The position numbers and the translations under genes were made by a program. The notes under the pieces were generated by a model. The model was not told where the DNA came from and did no database searches. It worked only from the letters and a program-made list of their open reading frames with translations. A stretch of 14,076 bases of DNA from Candidatus Fermentibacterales bacterium (GTDB taxonomy: Bacteria; Fermentibacterota; Fermentibacteria; Fermentibacterales; JAFGKQ01): contig JAFGKQ010000128.1 of assembly GCA_016928495.1 (NCBI GenBank), positions 1 to 14,076 of the forward strand. The letters are read 5' to 3'. This document shows, one piece after another, positions 6,842-12,896 of this stretch. Within the stretch, counting starts at the first letter, position 1, and each line of letters starts with the position of its first letter.

Positions 6842-6865
6842 CCCTCTTCCCGACGGGACAGAGGG
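6842..6865 (+). other. Intercistronic RNA hairpin before the M42 peptidase ribosome binding site
   Basis: CCCTCT (6842-6847) pairs with AGAGGG (6860-6865) and TCCC (6848-6851) with GGGA (6855-6858), giving ten base pairs with one bulged C at 6859 and a GAC loop. No T-run follows. It stands two bases before the GGGAGG of the next gene, so it may stabilise or partition the message, or modulate translation, rather than terminate it. Confidence 0.45.
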
Positions 6866-6867
6866 CA

Positions 6868-6873
6868 GGGAGG
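6868..6873 (+). promoter_or_regulatory. Ribosome binding site that sets the M42 peptidase GTG start
   Basis: GGGAGG lies six bases before the GTG at 6880. The upstream in-frame ATG at 6811 lies inside the preceding gene and would add 23 residues that do not fit the family, so the GTG is the better start. Confidence 0.7.
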
Positions 6874-6879
6874 AAATAC

Positions 6880-7953
6880 GTGGCCAGAAGAGGGAAGAGA
6901 GTGTTCGACGAGGCCCTTCTCGCCCGGTTGTGCGAGGCGGACGGGGTATCGGGCCATGAGGACGTTGTCGCGGACATACTGCAGTCGGAGCTGGAGGCCC
7001 TGGCCGACGACATCCATACCGACCCGATGAAGAACCTGGTCGCGACCAGGCGAGGCAGGAAGGGCAGCCGGATCAGCGTGATGCTGGCCGGCCACATGGA
7101 TGAGATAGGCTTCCTCGTCTACAACGTGGACGAGGACGGCTTCGTCAGCCTTGCCCCCGTGGGAGGCTGGCAGGCCGAGTCCATAGTCGGACATCCCGTC
7201 CGGATACACTGCCGGTCGGGCAGGACCGTCGAGGGCGTCGTGCATCGGCGCTCAGCCTGGCTGCCCGAGCACCGCAGCAAGGAGCTCCGGCTGGACGAGA
7301 TCTACGTTGATCTCGGGCTCCCGGGCTCCAGGGTGGGCAAACTCGTGTCGAGGGGCGACTGGGTCTCGATGGCCTCGGGCTTCCGGGCTCTCGGTGACTG
7401 CTATCTCGCCAAGGCCTTCGACGACAGGGTCGGCGTCTTCATCATCGCCGAGGCCTTCAGGCGATACGTGAACCCCTCCATAACCGTTCACGCGGTCGGC
7501 ACCTCGCAGGAGGAGGTGGGACTCAGGGGCGCCGCTAGCGCGGCCCAGGAGCTCAAGCCGACCATCGGCGTGGCGGTGGACATTACCGGAGCCGGCGACA
7601 CTCCCGGGCACCCCGCTAGGCTTCGGACCGCAACGCTGGGCAAGGGCGTAGCCATCAAGATCATGGACTCGTCGGTCATAAGCTCTCCGGGACTCGTCGA
7701 GTTCATGCGTGACACTGCCGAGAGCAAGGGCATCGACCACCAGCTCGAGGTGCTTCTGAGAGGGGGAACGGACACCGCCGCCATCCAGAGGTGGGGTTCC
7801 AGTCCTCACGTAGTATGCCTCTCCATTCCGACGAGGTACGGCCACTCACCGTCCGCGGTAATCCACAGGCACGACGTGGAGACGGCCATCGAGCTGCTGG
7901 TCGCTTTCCTGGAGCGCGCGCACGAGTGGGCGGGCGCCGGGAAGAAGCCCTGA
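6880..7953 (+). CDS. M42-family metallo-aminopeptidase (glutamyl aminopeptidase / endoglucanase-M type)
   Basis: This is a 357-residue cytoplasmic di-metal aminopeptidase of the PepA/FrvX/TET class, which trims N-terminal residues from short peptides, usually as a large tetrahedral oligomer. The expected metal and catalytic residues are all visible: H72 in 'AGHMDEIGF', D181 in 'KAFDDRVG', E211 and E212 in 'SQEEVGLRG', D234 in 'VDITGAGDTPG' and H322 in 'RYGHSPSAVIHRHD'. 'RGGTDTAAIQ' (294-303) is also typical. Length and domain order are normal. The GTG start at 6880 is chosen for its strong GGGAGG. It lies 44 bases after the caspase-like gene, across a hairpin, and 14 bases before the permease gene. 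Substrate preference cannot be read from the sequence. Confidence 0.93.
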   Translation: MARRGKRVFDEALLARLCEADGVSGHEDVVADILQSELEALADDIHTDPMKNLVATRRGRKGSRISVMLAGHMDEIGFLVYNVDEDGFVSLAPVGGWQAESIVGHPVRIHCRSGRTVEGVVHRRSAWLPEHRSKELRLDEIYVDLGLPGSRVGKLVSRGDWVSMASGFRALGDCYLAKAFDDRVGVFIIAEAFRRYVNPSITVHAVGTSQEEVGLRGAASAAQELKPTIGVAVDITGAGDTPGHPARLRTATLGKGVAIKIMDSSVISSPGLVEFMRDTAESKGIDHQLEVLLRGGTDTAAIQRWGSSPHVVCLSIPTRYGHSPSAVIHRHDVETAIELLVAFLERAHEWAGAGKKP

Positions 7954-7967
7954 GGCGGTAGCCCGGC

Positions 7968-9638
7968 ATGATCGCCGCGGCGTTCGCCGGCGCCAAGCTG
8001 CGCAGCGCGAGGGGCGCCTTCCGCTCGCTGTGGCAGACTGCCCGGCTCAGGCTGATCGCGGGATCCCTGACGGCCGCTGTCTTCGTCGCCGGGGCCTTTC
8101 TCCTCTTCAGGGCGCTCTTCTCGTACCTGCACGGCCTCGAGGATCCCAGCTTCGGTGCCGCGCTGGTTCAACGGCTGCTCGCAACGGCGCTTCTCGCCTT
8201 CAGCGTCTTCCTCGGGATATCATCCGTGGTGACGGGCGTATCGACTCTCTTCCGCTCGGTGGAGACCCGATTCCTGCTGGCCTGCCCGGTGCCTGCGGGC
8301 CAGGTCGGCGTGCTCCGGAGCCTGGAGAGCTGGTTCTACGCGGGATGGGCAACCCTGCTGATCGGAATGCCGATGCTCGTCGCGCACGCGCTCACCTGGC
8401 CGGCCGGCCCCATGTGGCTCCTGCCCCTTGCAGCGACAGGGTTCCTGTGCTTCGTGCTCTGCTCGGTATCGGCGGGCTCGATCCTGCTGTTCGTGCTCAC
8501 CAGCCTGGGCTCGATCAGGCGCGTCTGGAAAGCTCTGGCCGGACTGGTCGTTCTCCTCGGCGCCGGGGCCGTGATAATCCTGGCGGGCACCAGCCCCTCG
8601 GGTGTCGTCATCGGCGACGAGTCCGGGACCTCCATGGCGGCCATCGAGAGGTTCATCGCCGGGCTTCCTGCGGCGGGTGGCATGATCTGGCCGCACCAGC
8701 TCTTCTCCTCGTTCCTGGCCTATCTCTCGCTGGGCAACCCGGCAGGCGCCGCTGCCCCGGGAGCGATCCTCCTGCTGGAGACGGTCGCGCTCTGCGGGGC
8801 GGCTCTGCTGCTGGTCCACAGGAGGTTCGGGCGACGCTTCGCCCTGCTCTCGACCGAGGATTCCAGGGGAACCTCCTCGAGGCTGATGCTCAGGGGTGAG
8901 GGGGGACCGATGTCGGCGATGATCCAGAAGGATGTGCTTCTGTTTCTGCGCGATCCGGTGCAGTACTCCCAGCTCGCCCTGCTGGCCGGTCTGTTCCTGG
9001 TCTACGCCGCCAACCTCGACAGGTTCCAGCTCGATGTCGGTGACCCCATGTGGCGCGGAGTGCTCGTGTTCCTGAACATCTCCTTCAGTGGCTTCGTGAT
9101 GGCGACGCTGCTGGTGAGGTTCGCCTTTCCCGCGGTGAGCCTCGAGAGCCCGGGACTGCACGCCCTGCTGTCCGTTCCCGGTGGACGGAGACTGCTGTAC
9201 TGGAGCAAGTGGCTGCCGGCCTTCTTACTGCTATTCCTCCTGCTGCAGATCACCGGCTACTTCTCGGCTCTGAGCATGGGCTCCGGCCCGGTCCTGATAG
9301 CCGAGACCCTGATCAGCACGGGCATACTCTGCCTGGTGCTCGTCAGCATCAACGTCGGCCTCGGGGCAGTGTTCCCCGAGTTCAGGGACAACAACGCAGC
9401 CAGGATCGCGAGCGGGCAGGGAGGGATCACCTCCGCGTTCGCATCCATGGGCTTCGTCCTGCTCGTCGTCTCGGTTCTCTCGATCGTCACCAGGGCCTAC
9501 ATGGTCCACGGGTTCTGCGAGGCGATCCTGCTCCGGCCCCTGGCCTGGACCTTCGGGATACTCCTGCCGGTCGCCGTTCTCGGCTCCGTTCTGGTCAACC
9601 GTGGAGCCCTGAGGAGCCTTGCGCGGAGGGACTTCTGA
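7968..9638 (+). CDS. ABC-transporter permease-like membrane protein (putative ABC_tran_2-type)
   Basis: This is a 556-residue inner-membrane protein with roughly twelve hydrophobic segments by eye, near residues 30-50, 68-94, 122-142, 149-178, 188-206, 263-284, 332-346, 364-384, 412-432, 443-466, 492-508 and 524-543. The arrangement and the central 'AMIQKDVLLFLRDPVQYSQ' (317-335), together with 'VFPEFRDNNAARIASGQGG' (468-486), resemble the large two-half permease subunits whose ATPase is encoded separately. No ATPase gene is in this window, so the partner must be elsewhere. The substrate is unknown. The ATG at 7968 lies 14 bases after the M42 stop, and the stop is two bases before the ruvX start, so it is likely part of the same transcript. 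There is no cleavable signal peptide. Confidence 0.78.
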   Translation: MIAAAFAGAKLRSARGAFRSLWQTARLRLIAGSLTAAVFVAGAFLLFRALFSYLHGLEDPSFGAALVQRLLATALLAFSVFLGISSVVTGVSTLFRSVETRFLLACPVPAGQVGVLRSLESWFYAGWATLLIGMPMLVAHALTWPAGPMWLLPLAATGFLCFVLCSVSAGSILLFVLTSLGSIRRVWKALAGLVVLLGAGAVIILAGTSPSGVVIGDESGTSMAAIERFIAGLPAAGGMIWPHQLFSSFLAYLSLGNPAGAAAPGAILLLETVALCGAALLLVHRRFGRRFALLSTEDSRGTSSRLMLRGEGGPMSAMIQKDVLLFLRDPVQYSQLALLAGLFLVYAANLDRFQLDVGDPMWRGVLVFLNISFSGFVMATLLVRFAFPAVSLESPGLHALLSVPGGRRLLYWSKWLPAFLLLFLLLQITGYFSALSMGSGPVLIAETLISTGILCLVLVSINVGLGAVFPEFRDNNAARIASGQGGITSAFASMGFVLLVVSVLSIVTRAYMVHGFCEAILLRPLAWTFGILLPVAVLGSVLVNRGALRSLARRDF

Positions 9639-9640
9639 GA

Positions 9641-10045
9641 GTGGGCGCCGGGCCTGCCATCGGTGTGGACTACGGCCGCGTGAGAACGGGCTTCGCGCTC
9701 TGCCGCGACGGAGTGGTCGTTCCCCTGGAGCCGCTTCCGAGCGGTGAGTGGAGGCTGATCGCGGGGCGGCTCGAGGAGCTGCGCGAAGCCCACTCGGCGA
9801 GTCTCATCGTGCTCGGGCTCCCACTCACCCCGTCCGGCAGGGAGACGGAGCTCTCCTCCGAGGTCAGGTCGCTGGCCGGATACCTGGAGAAGCTGGGACT
9901 GAGGGTCGAGCTCTGCAGGGAGTCGGGCACCACGCAGGAGGCGGAGGCCCTGTCGAGACAGGCCGGTGGCCCGGGGCGTGCCGGGAGGCTCACCGACTCC
10001 CTGGCTGCGGTCGTCATACTCAAGCGCCATCTGGACATACCGTGA
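9641..10045 (+). CDS. ruvX: YqgF/RuvX-family RNase H-fold nuclease (putative Holliday junction resolvase)
   Basis: This is a 134-residue RNase H-like protein of the YqgF family, linked in other bacteria to pre-16S rRNA 5' maturation and proposed as a Holliday junction resolvase. The first strand carries the catalytic aspartate in 'GVDYGRVRTGFA' (D10), followed by 'LIVLGLPLTPSG' (55-66) and the C-terminal 'TDSLAAVVILKRHL' (D119). The middle acidic motif, normally DERxT, reads 'RESGTT' with E94 kept and the aspartate position replaced by arginine. The GTG start at 9641 lies two bases after the permease stop, with GGAGGG ten bases upstream. Its TGA overlaps the GTG of mltG, so the two are probably translationally coupled. 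Linkage to alaS and mltG supports the assignment. Confidence 0.87.
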   Translation: MGAGPAIGVDYGRVRTGFALCRDGVVVPLEPLPSGEWRLIAGRLEELREAHSASLIVLGLPLTPSGRETELSSEVRSLAGYLEKLGLRVELCRESGTTQEAEALSRQAGGPGRAGRLTDSLAAVVILKRHLDIP

Positions 10046-11082
10046 CCGCTGCGGAGGGACGGCGCAGACCGTCACGAGTGCTTCTCCCGATCGCCGCAGG
10101 ACTGATGCTCCTCCTGCTGCTGTTCCTGGCCGCCCTCTGGTGGTGCGGAAGCTCTCCGGGAGGCGACAGGGAAGTCCTGTTCGAGGTCCTGCACGGCTGG
10201 GGAGGCAGGCAGGTCGCATCGGCTCTCGAGGACTCGGGCCTCGTGCGCTGCTCGCTCTACACGCTCTGGAGGGGGCAGCGCCTGGGAGTTCTCGACCACC
10301 TCCAGGCAGGGACCTATCTGCTCTCCTCCTCCATGAGTCCCGACTCCATCCTGCTGATCATTGCCTCCGGGCGCGTCGTGCCCGTGCCCACCCACTGGGT
10401 CACGCTGCCCGAGGGTCTCATGCTGGAGGGGTCCATCGAGCGCCTCGCCTCTTCGCTCGAGAGGGATCCTGCCATCCTCGACTCCATTGCCAGGGATGCG
10501 GACTTCGTCGGGACTCTCGGTGTAGGTGGACGCGACCTCGAGGGCTATCTCTTCCCCGAGACCTACGAGTTCGCGGACAGCCTCCCGCACGGGGCGGTTC
10601 TCTCGAGGATAGTCGAGGCGGGCCTCTCCGCATGGGGAGGAGCGGTCGATTCCGCGCTCGCTGCGATCCCTCTCGGCTCGAGGCAGGAGCTGATCGTCCT
10701 CGCCTCGATAGTGGAGAGGGAGGCCAGGGTGGACTCGGAGAGGCCCAGGATCGCGAGGGTGTTCCTCAACCGGCTCGAGCGAGGGCTCAGACTCGAGAGC
10801 TGCGCAACCGTCCAGTACGCCCTCGGAGAGACGAGGGAACGCCTGCTATACAGCGATCTCAGGCTGGATCACCCGTACAACACATACCTTCATGCGGGTC
10901 TGCCGCCCGGCCCCATCTGCTCACCGGGCCTTGCCTCGATTCTGGCGGTCGCCTTCCCCGACACGATCCGGGGTGAGCTCTACTTCGTCAGCAGGGGAGA
11001 TTCCAGCGGCCTCCACCTGTTTGCCACGACCCTCGCCGAGCACCGTAGAAACGTCCGGGCCGTGAGGGATGGAGGGGGCTGA
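10042..11082 (+). CDS. mltG: Endolytic murein transglycosylase MltG (YceG-like)
   Basis: This is a 346-residue inner-membrane lytic transglycosylase that cuts nascent peptidoglycan strands and sets glycan length. A basic N-terminus is followed by one membrane segment (about 12-35). The YceG N-terminal region follows, and then the catalytic domain: 'LPEGLMLEGSIERLA' (122-136), 'EGYLFPETYEF' (167-177), 'LASIVEREA' (220-228) with the catalytic glutamate at E225, 'RVFLNRLERGLRLESCATVQ' (239-258) and 'PYNTYLHAGLPPGPICSPG' (278-296). These are the family signatures. It starts at GTG 10042, overlapping the ruvX stop as GTGA. It is probably the last gene of the long alaS-containing run, since a new promoter follows. 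It indicates an organism with a peptidoglycan wall. Confidence 0.95.
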   Translation: MTAAEGRRRPSRVLLPIAAGLMLLLLLFLAALWWCGSSPGGDREVLFEVLHGWGGRQVASALEDSGLVRCSLYTLWRGQRLGVLDHLQAGTYLLSSSMSPDSILLIIASGRVVPVPTHWVTLPEGLMLEGSIERLASSLERDPAILDSIARDADFVGTLGVGGRDLEGYLFPETYEFADSLPHGAVLSRIVEAGLSAWGGAVDSALAAIPLGSRQELIVLASIVEREARVDSERPRIARVFLNRLERGLRLESCATVQYALGETRERLLYSDLRLDHPYNTYLHAGLPPGPICSPGLASILAVAFPDTIRGELYFVSRGDSSGLHLFATTLAEHRRNVRAVRDGGG

Positions 11083-11089
11083 GAGCGGA

Positions 11090-11117
11090 TTGACTCCGGA
11101 TCGACCCCTCGTATCAT
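11090..11117 (+). promoter_or_regulatory. Sigma-70-type promoter for the helical protein / SPFH gene pair
   Basis: TTGACT (11090-11095) and TATCAT (11112-11117) are separated by 16 bases, each close to consensus. The start would fall near 11124, about 30 bases before the ATG at 11155. It begins eight bases after the mltG stop, so it marks a new transcription unit. It shares its TTGACT -35 with the serine palmitoyltransferase promoter at 1660. Confidence 0.55.
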
Positions 11118-11154
11118 TGGACGGGTATCAGAGGCATTCCGCAGGGAGGAAACG

Positions 11155-11679
11155 ATGAGTGAGGGCAGGAAGCTGAGTATCCTCGAGAAGGCCATCCGCC
11201 TGGTGCCGGGCTACAAGGGATACAAGGCCAAGGAGGAGAGAAGGGACAACGACCATCTCTTCCGGATGCACCTGGTGGATCGGATGGAGAAGCTGATGGC
11301 TGCCCAGCGGGAGGTGGTCAAGGGGCTCGAGGGCCCCGGTGCCCTCTCTCTGGTGTCCGACTTCGACAGGATCTCGAAGAAGCTCGAGAAGGCCACTGAC
11401 GAGGTCAGGTTCGCCGACAGGGGCTACAGGGGCTGGTTCGACATGCACAAGGTGCACGAGGGCGAGCTTGACAGGCTCTACGGGTTCGATGTCGGCCTCG
11501 TCGAAGACATCGAGCAACTCGAGCAGGCGTTCGAGAGCCTCTCGAGCGCGGGCCGGGATCCAGACCTTATCAGGAGCTCCGTCAACGAGATAGTGTCGCT
11601 CCTGAACGACTTCTCGGCCAAGATGACCTCCAGGAAGGACCTCATGGTGGATCTGGAGAAGAACAGACCGATAGACTGA
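11155..11679 (+). CDS. Conserved helical protein paired with an SPFH gene, function unknown
   Basis: This is a 174-residue charged protein that looks almost wholly alpha-helical, with no signal peptide or membrane segment. The N-terminal 'LVPGYKGYKAKEERRDND' (16-33) is its most distinctive part; as I recall, a PGYKGYKxKExRR-type start occurs in small proteins encoded beside SPFH/band-7 genes in varied bacteria and archaea. Helices near 34-60, 66-86 and 112-172 could form coiled coils. It begins with an excellent ribosome binding site (GGGAGG five bases before the ATG) behind its own promoter. The next gene, 51 bases on, is an SPFH protein, so a shared membrane-associated role is inferred. No enzymatic motif is visible. 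Confidence 0.7.
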   Translation: MSEGRKLSILEKAIRLVPGYKGYKAKEERRDNDHLFRMHLVDRMEKLMAAQREVVKGLEGPGALSLVSDFDRISKKLEKATDEVRFADRGYRGWFDMHKVHEGELDRLYGFDVGLVEDIEQLEQAFESLSSAGRDPDLIRSSVNEIVSLLNDFSAKMTSRKDLMVDLEKNRPID

Positions 11680-11707
11680 CCGGCCCGCACAGGCAGCGGT
11701 GCCGGTC
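11678..11707 (+). other. Strong RNA hairpin between the helical-protein gene and the SPFH gene
   Basis: GACCGGC (11678-11684) pairs with GCCGGTC (11701-11707), and CCGC (11685-11688) pairs with GCGG (11696-11699) around a seven-base loop, leaving only T11700 bulged. The stem begins inside the TGA stop of the upstream gene. No T-run follows, and the next ribosome binding site starts 13 bases later, so it looks like an mRNA-stability or partial-attenuation element rather than a terminator. Confidence 0.5.
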
Positions 11708-11730
11708 CCTGGTGACGGACGGAGCGAGCT

Positions 11731-12882
11731 ATGTTCAAGAAGCCAGAGATAATCGAGTTCATGGACGAGAGCGGCAAGACCATGGTCCACCGGGAGCCGC
11801 AGTCGGGTTCCGGGGAGTTCAGGCTGGGAAGCCAGCTGGTGGTCCGCGAGAACCAGGAGGCCGTGTTCTTCCGCGACGGCAAGTCGCTGGACGTGTTCAA
11901 GGCCGGAAGGCACACGCTGACGACCCAGAACGTCCCTCTGCTCGCCGGTCTCGTGGACATGGTGTTCTCCGGGGAGGGCTCTCCCTTCCGCGCAGAGGTC
12001 TACTTCGTCAACAAGAAGACCTTCACCGACATGAAGTGGGGCACCAAGGAGCCCATCATCTTCCGGGACAAGGAGCTCGCGATGGTGCGGCTCCGGGCCT
12101 TCGGGCAGTTCTCGATGAAGGTCGAGCAGAGCCAGCTCTTCATCAACAAGATCGTAGGGACCGAGGGCAGGTTCACCACGGACGAGATCGAGGGCTTCTT
12201 CAAGGGCGTCATCATCTCGAGGCTGGCTGATCTGCTCGGGGAGACCCTCGAGAGCATCTTCGACCTTGCCCGCAGCTACGACGAGATCGCCACGCTCGCC
12301 AAGGCAAGGCTGGCGGATGACTTCAACAAGTACGGCGTCGGCCTGATCGACTTCTACGTCAATGCCATCACCCCACCCGAAGAGGTGCAGAAGAGGATCG
12401 ACGAGCGCAGCGCGATGGGCGCTCTCGGCTCCATGGACCAGTACATGCGCTTCAAGACTGCCACTGCGATGGGCGACGCCGCCCAGAACGAGGGCGGAGG
12501 CGGCGCGGCCGGCGCAGGTGTCGGGATGGGCGCCGGGCTGGGCATGGGCATGGCCATGGCCAACATGATGGGCCAGAGCTTCCGGCAGGACGGCGGCCAG
12601 GGCCAGGTGGGCCAGGGCCAGTCGGGCGGGGGGGCCCCTCTCGTGACCTGCCCGGCCTGCGGCAAGAGCGTGCCTGACGGGAAGTTCTGCCCGGAGTGCG
12701 GCAAGCCCCTCTCCGCGACATGCCCGAAGTGCAACCAGCCGGTCAGCGCGGGGGCGAAGTTCTGTCCCCACTGCGGCGAGAAGCTCTCGGGCGCGGGAGG
12801 CTCCCTTACCTGCAGCAAGTGTGGGAAGTCCTACCCGGCCGGAACCGGGTTCTGCCCTGACTGCGGCGAGAAGCTGGAGTAG
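11731..12882 (+). CDS. SPFH/band-7 domain protein with three C-terminal zinc ribbons (YdjI-like)
   Basis: This is a 383-residue cytoplasmic protein. Residues about 30-225 form an SPFH domain of the YdjI ('virion core protein-like') type: 'LVVRENQEAVFFRDGKSLDV' (36-55), 'FKAGRHTLTTQNVPLLAGL' (56-74) and 'YGVGLIDFYVNAITPPEEV' (201-219). A Gly/Met/Gln-rich linker (about 254-302) leads to three zinc ribbons with CxxC pairs at C307/C310 with C320/C323, C331/C334 with C345/C348, and C361/C364 with C375/C378. No transmembrane helix is visible, unlike flotillins. YdjI in Bacillus acts in envelope-stress handling with PspA and a zinc-ribbon membrane protein; here ribbons and SPFH are on one chain. GGAG six bases upstream supports the start. 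It is probably co-transcribed with the helical protein. Confidence 0.87.
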   Translation: MFKKPEIIEFMDESGKTMVHREPQSGSGEFRLGSQLVVRENQEAVFFRDGKSLDVFKAGRHTLTTQNVPLLAGLVDMVFSGEGSPFRAEVYFVNKKTFTDMKWGTKEPIIFRDKELAMVRLRAFGQFSMKVEQSQLFINKIVGTEGRFTTDEIEGFFKGVIISRLADLLGETLESIFDLARSYDEIATLAKARLADDFNKYGVGLIDFYVNAITPPEEVQKRIDERSAMGALGSMDQYMRFKTATAMGDAAQNEGGGGAAGAGVGMGAGLGMGMAMANMMGQSFRQDGGQGQVGQGQSGGGAPLVTCPACGKSVPDGKFCPECGKPLSATCPKCNQPVSAGAKFCPHCGEKLSGAGGSLTCSKCGKSYPAGTGFCPDCGEKLE

Positions 12883-12896
12883 CCGGTCTGACTCGC

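Noticed and set aside
6811-6879. Upstream ATG start for the M42 peptidase
   Set aside because: It lies inside the preceding gene, lacks a ribosome binding site and adds residues not seen in the family. The GTG at 6880 has GGGAGG at ideal spacing.
9050-9640. Upstream extension of the ruvX frame into the permease gene
   Set aside because: The family begins just before the 'GVDYG' strand. The upstream part is the shadow of the permease frame.
9748-10041. Upstream extension of the mltG frame into ruvX
   Set aside because: The MltG N-terminal membrane anchor starts soon after the GTG at 10042. The upstream part is Arg/Gly-rich shadow sequence.
11128-12771. Minus-strand open frame of 547 codons opposite the helical-protein and SPFH genes
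   Set aside because: It spans two well-supported plus-strand genes with good ribosome binding sites and has a low-complexity His/Leu/Val/Glu composition. The length comes from the scarcity of stops in GC-rich DNA.
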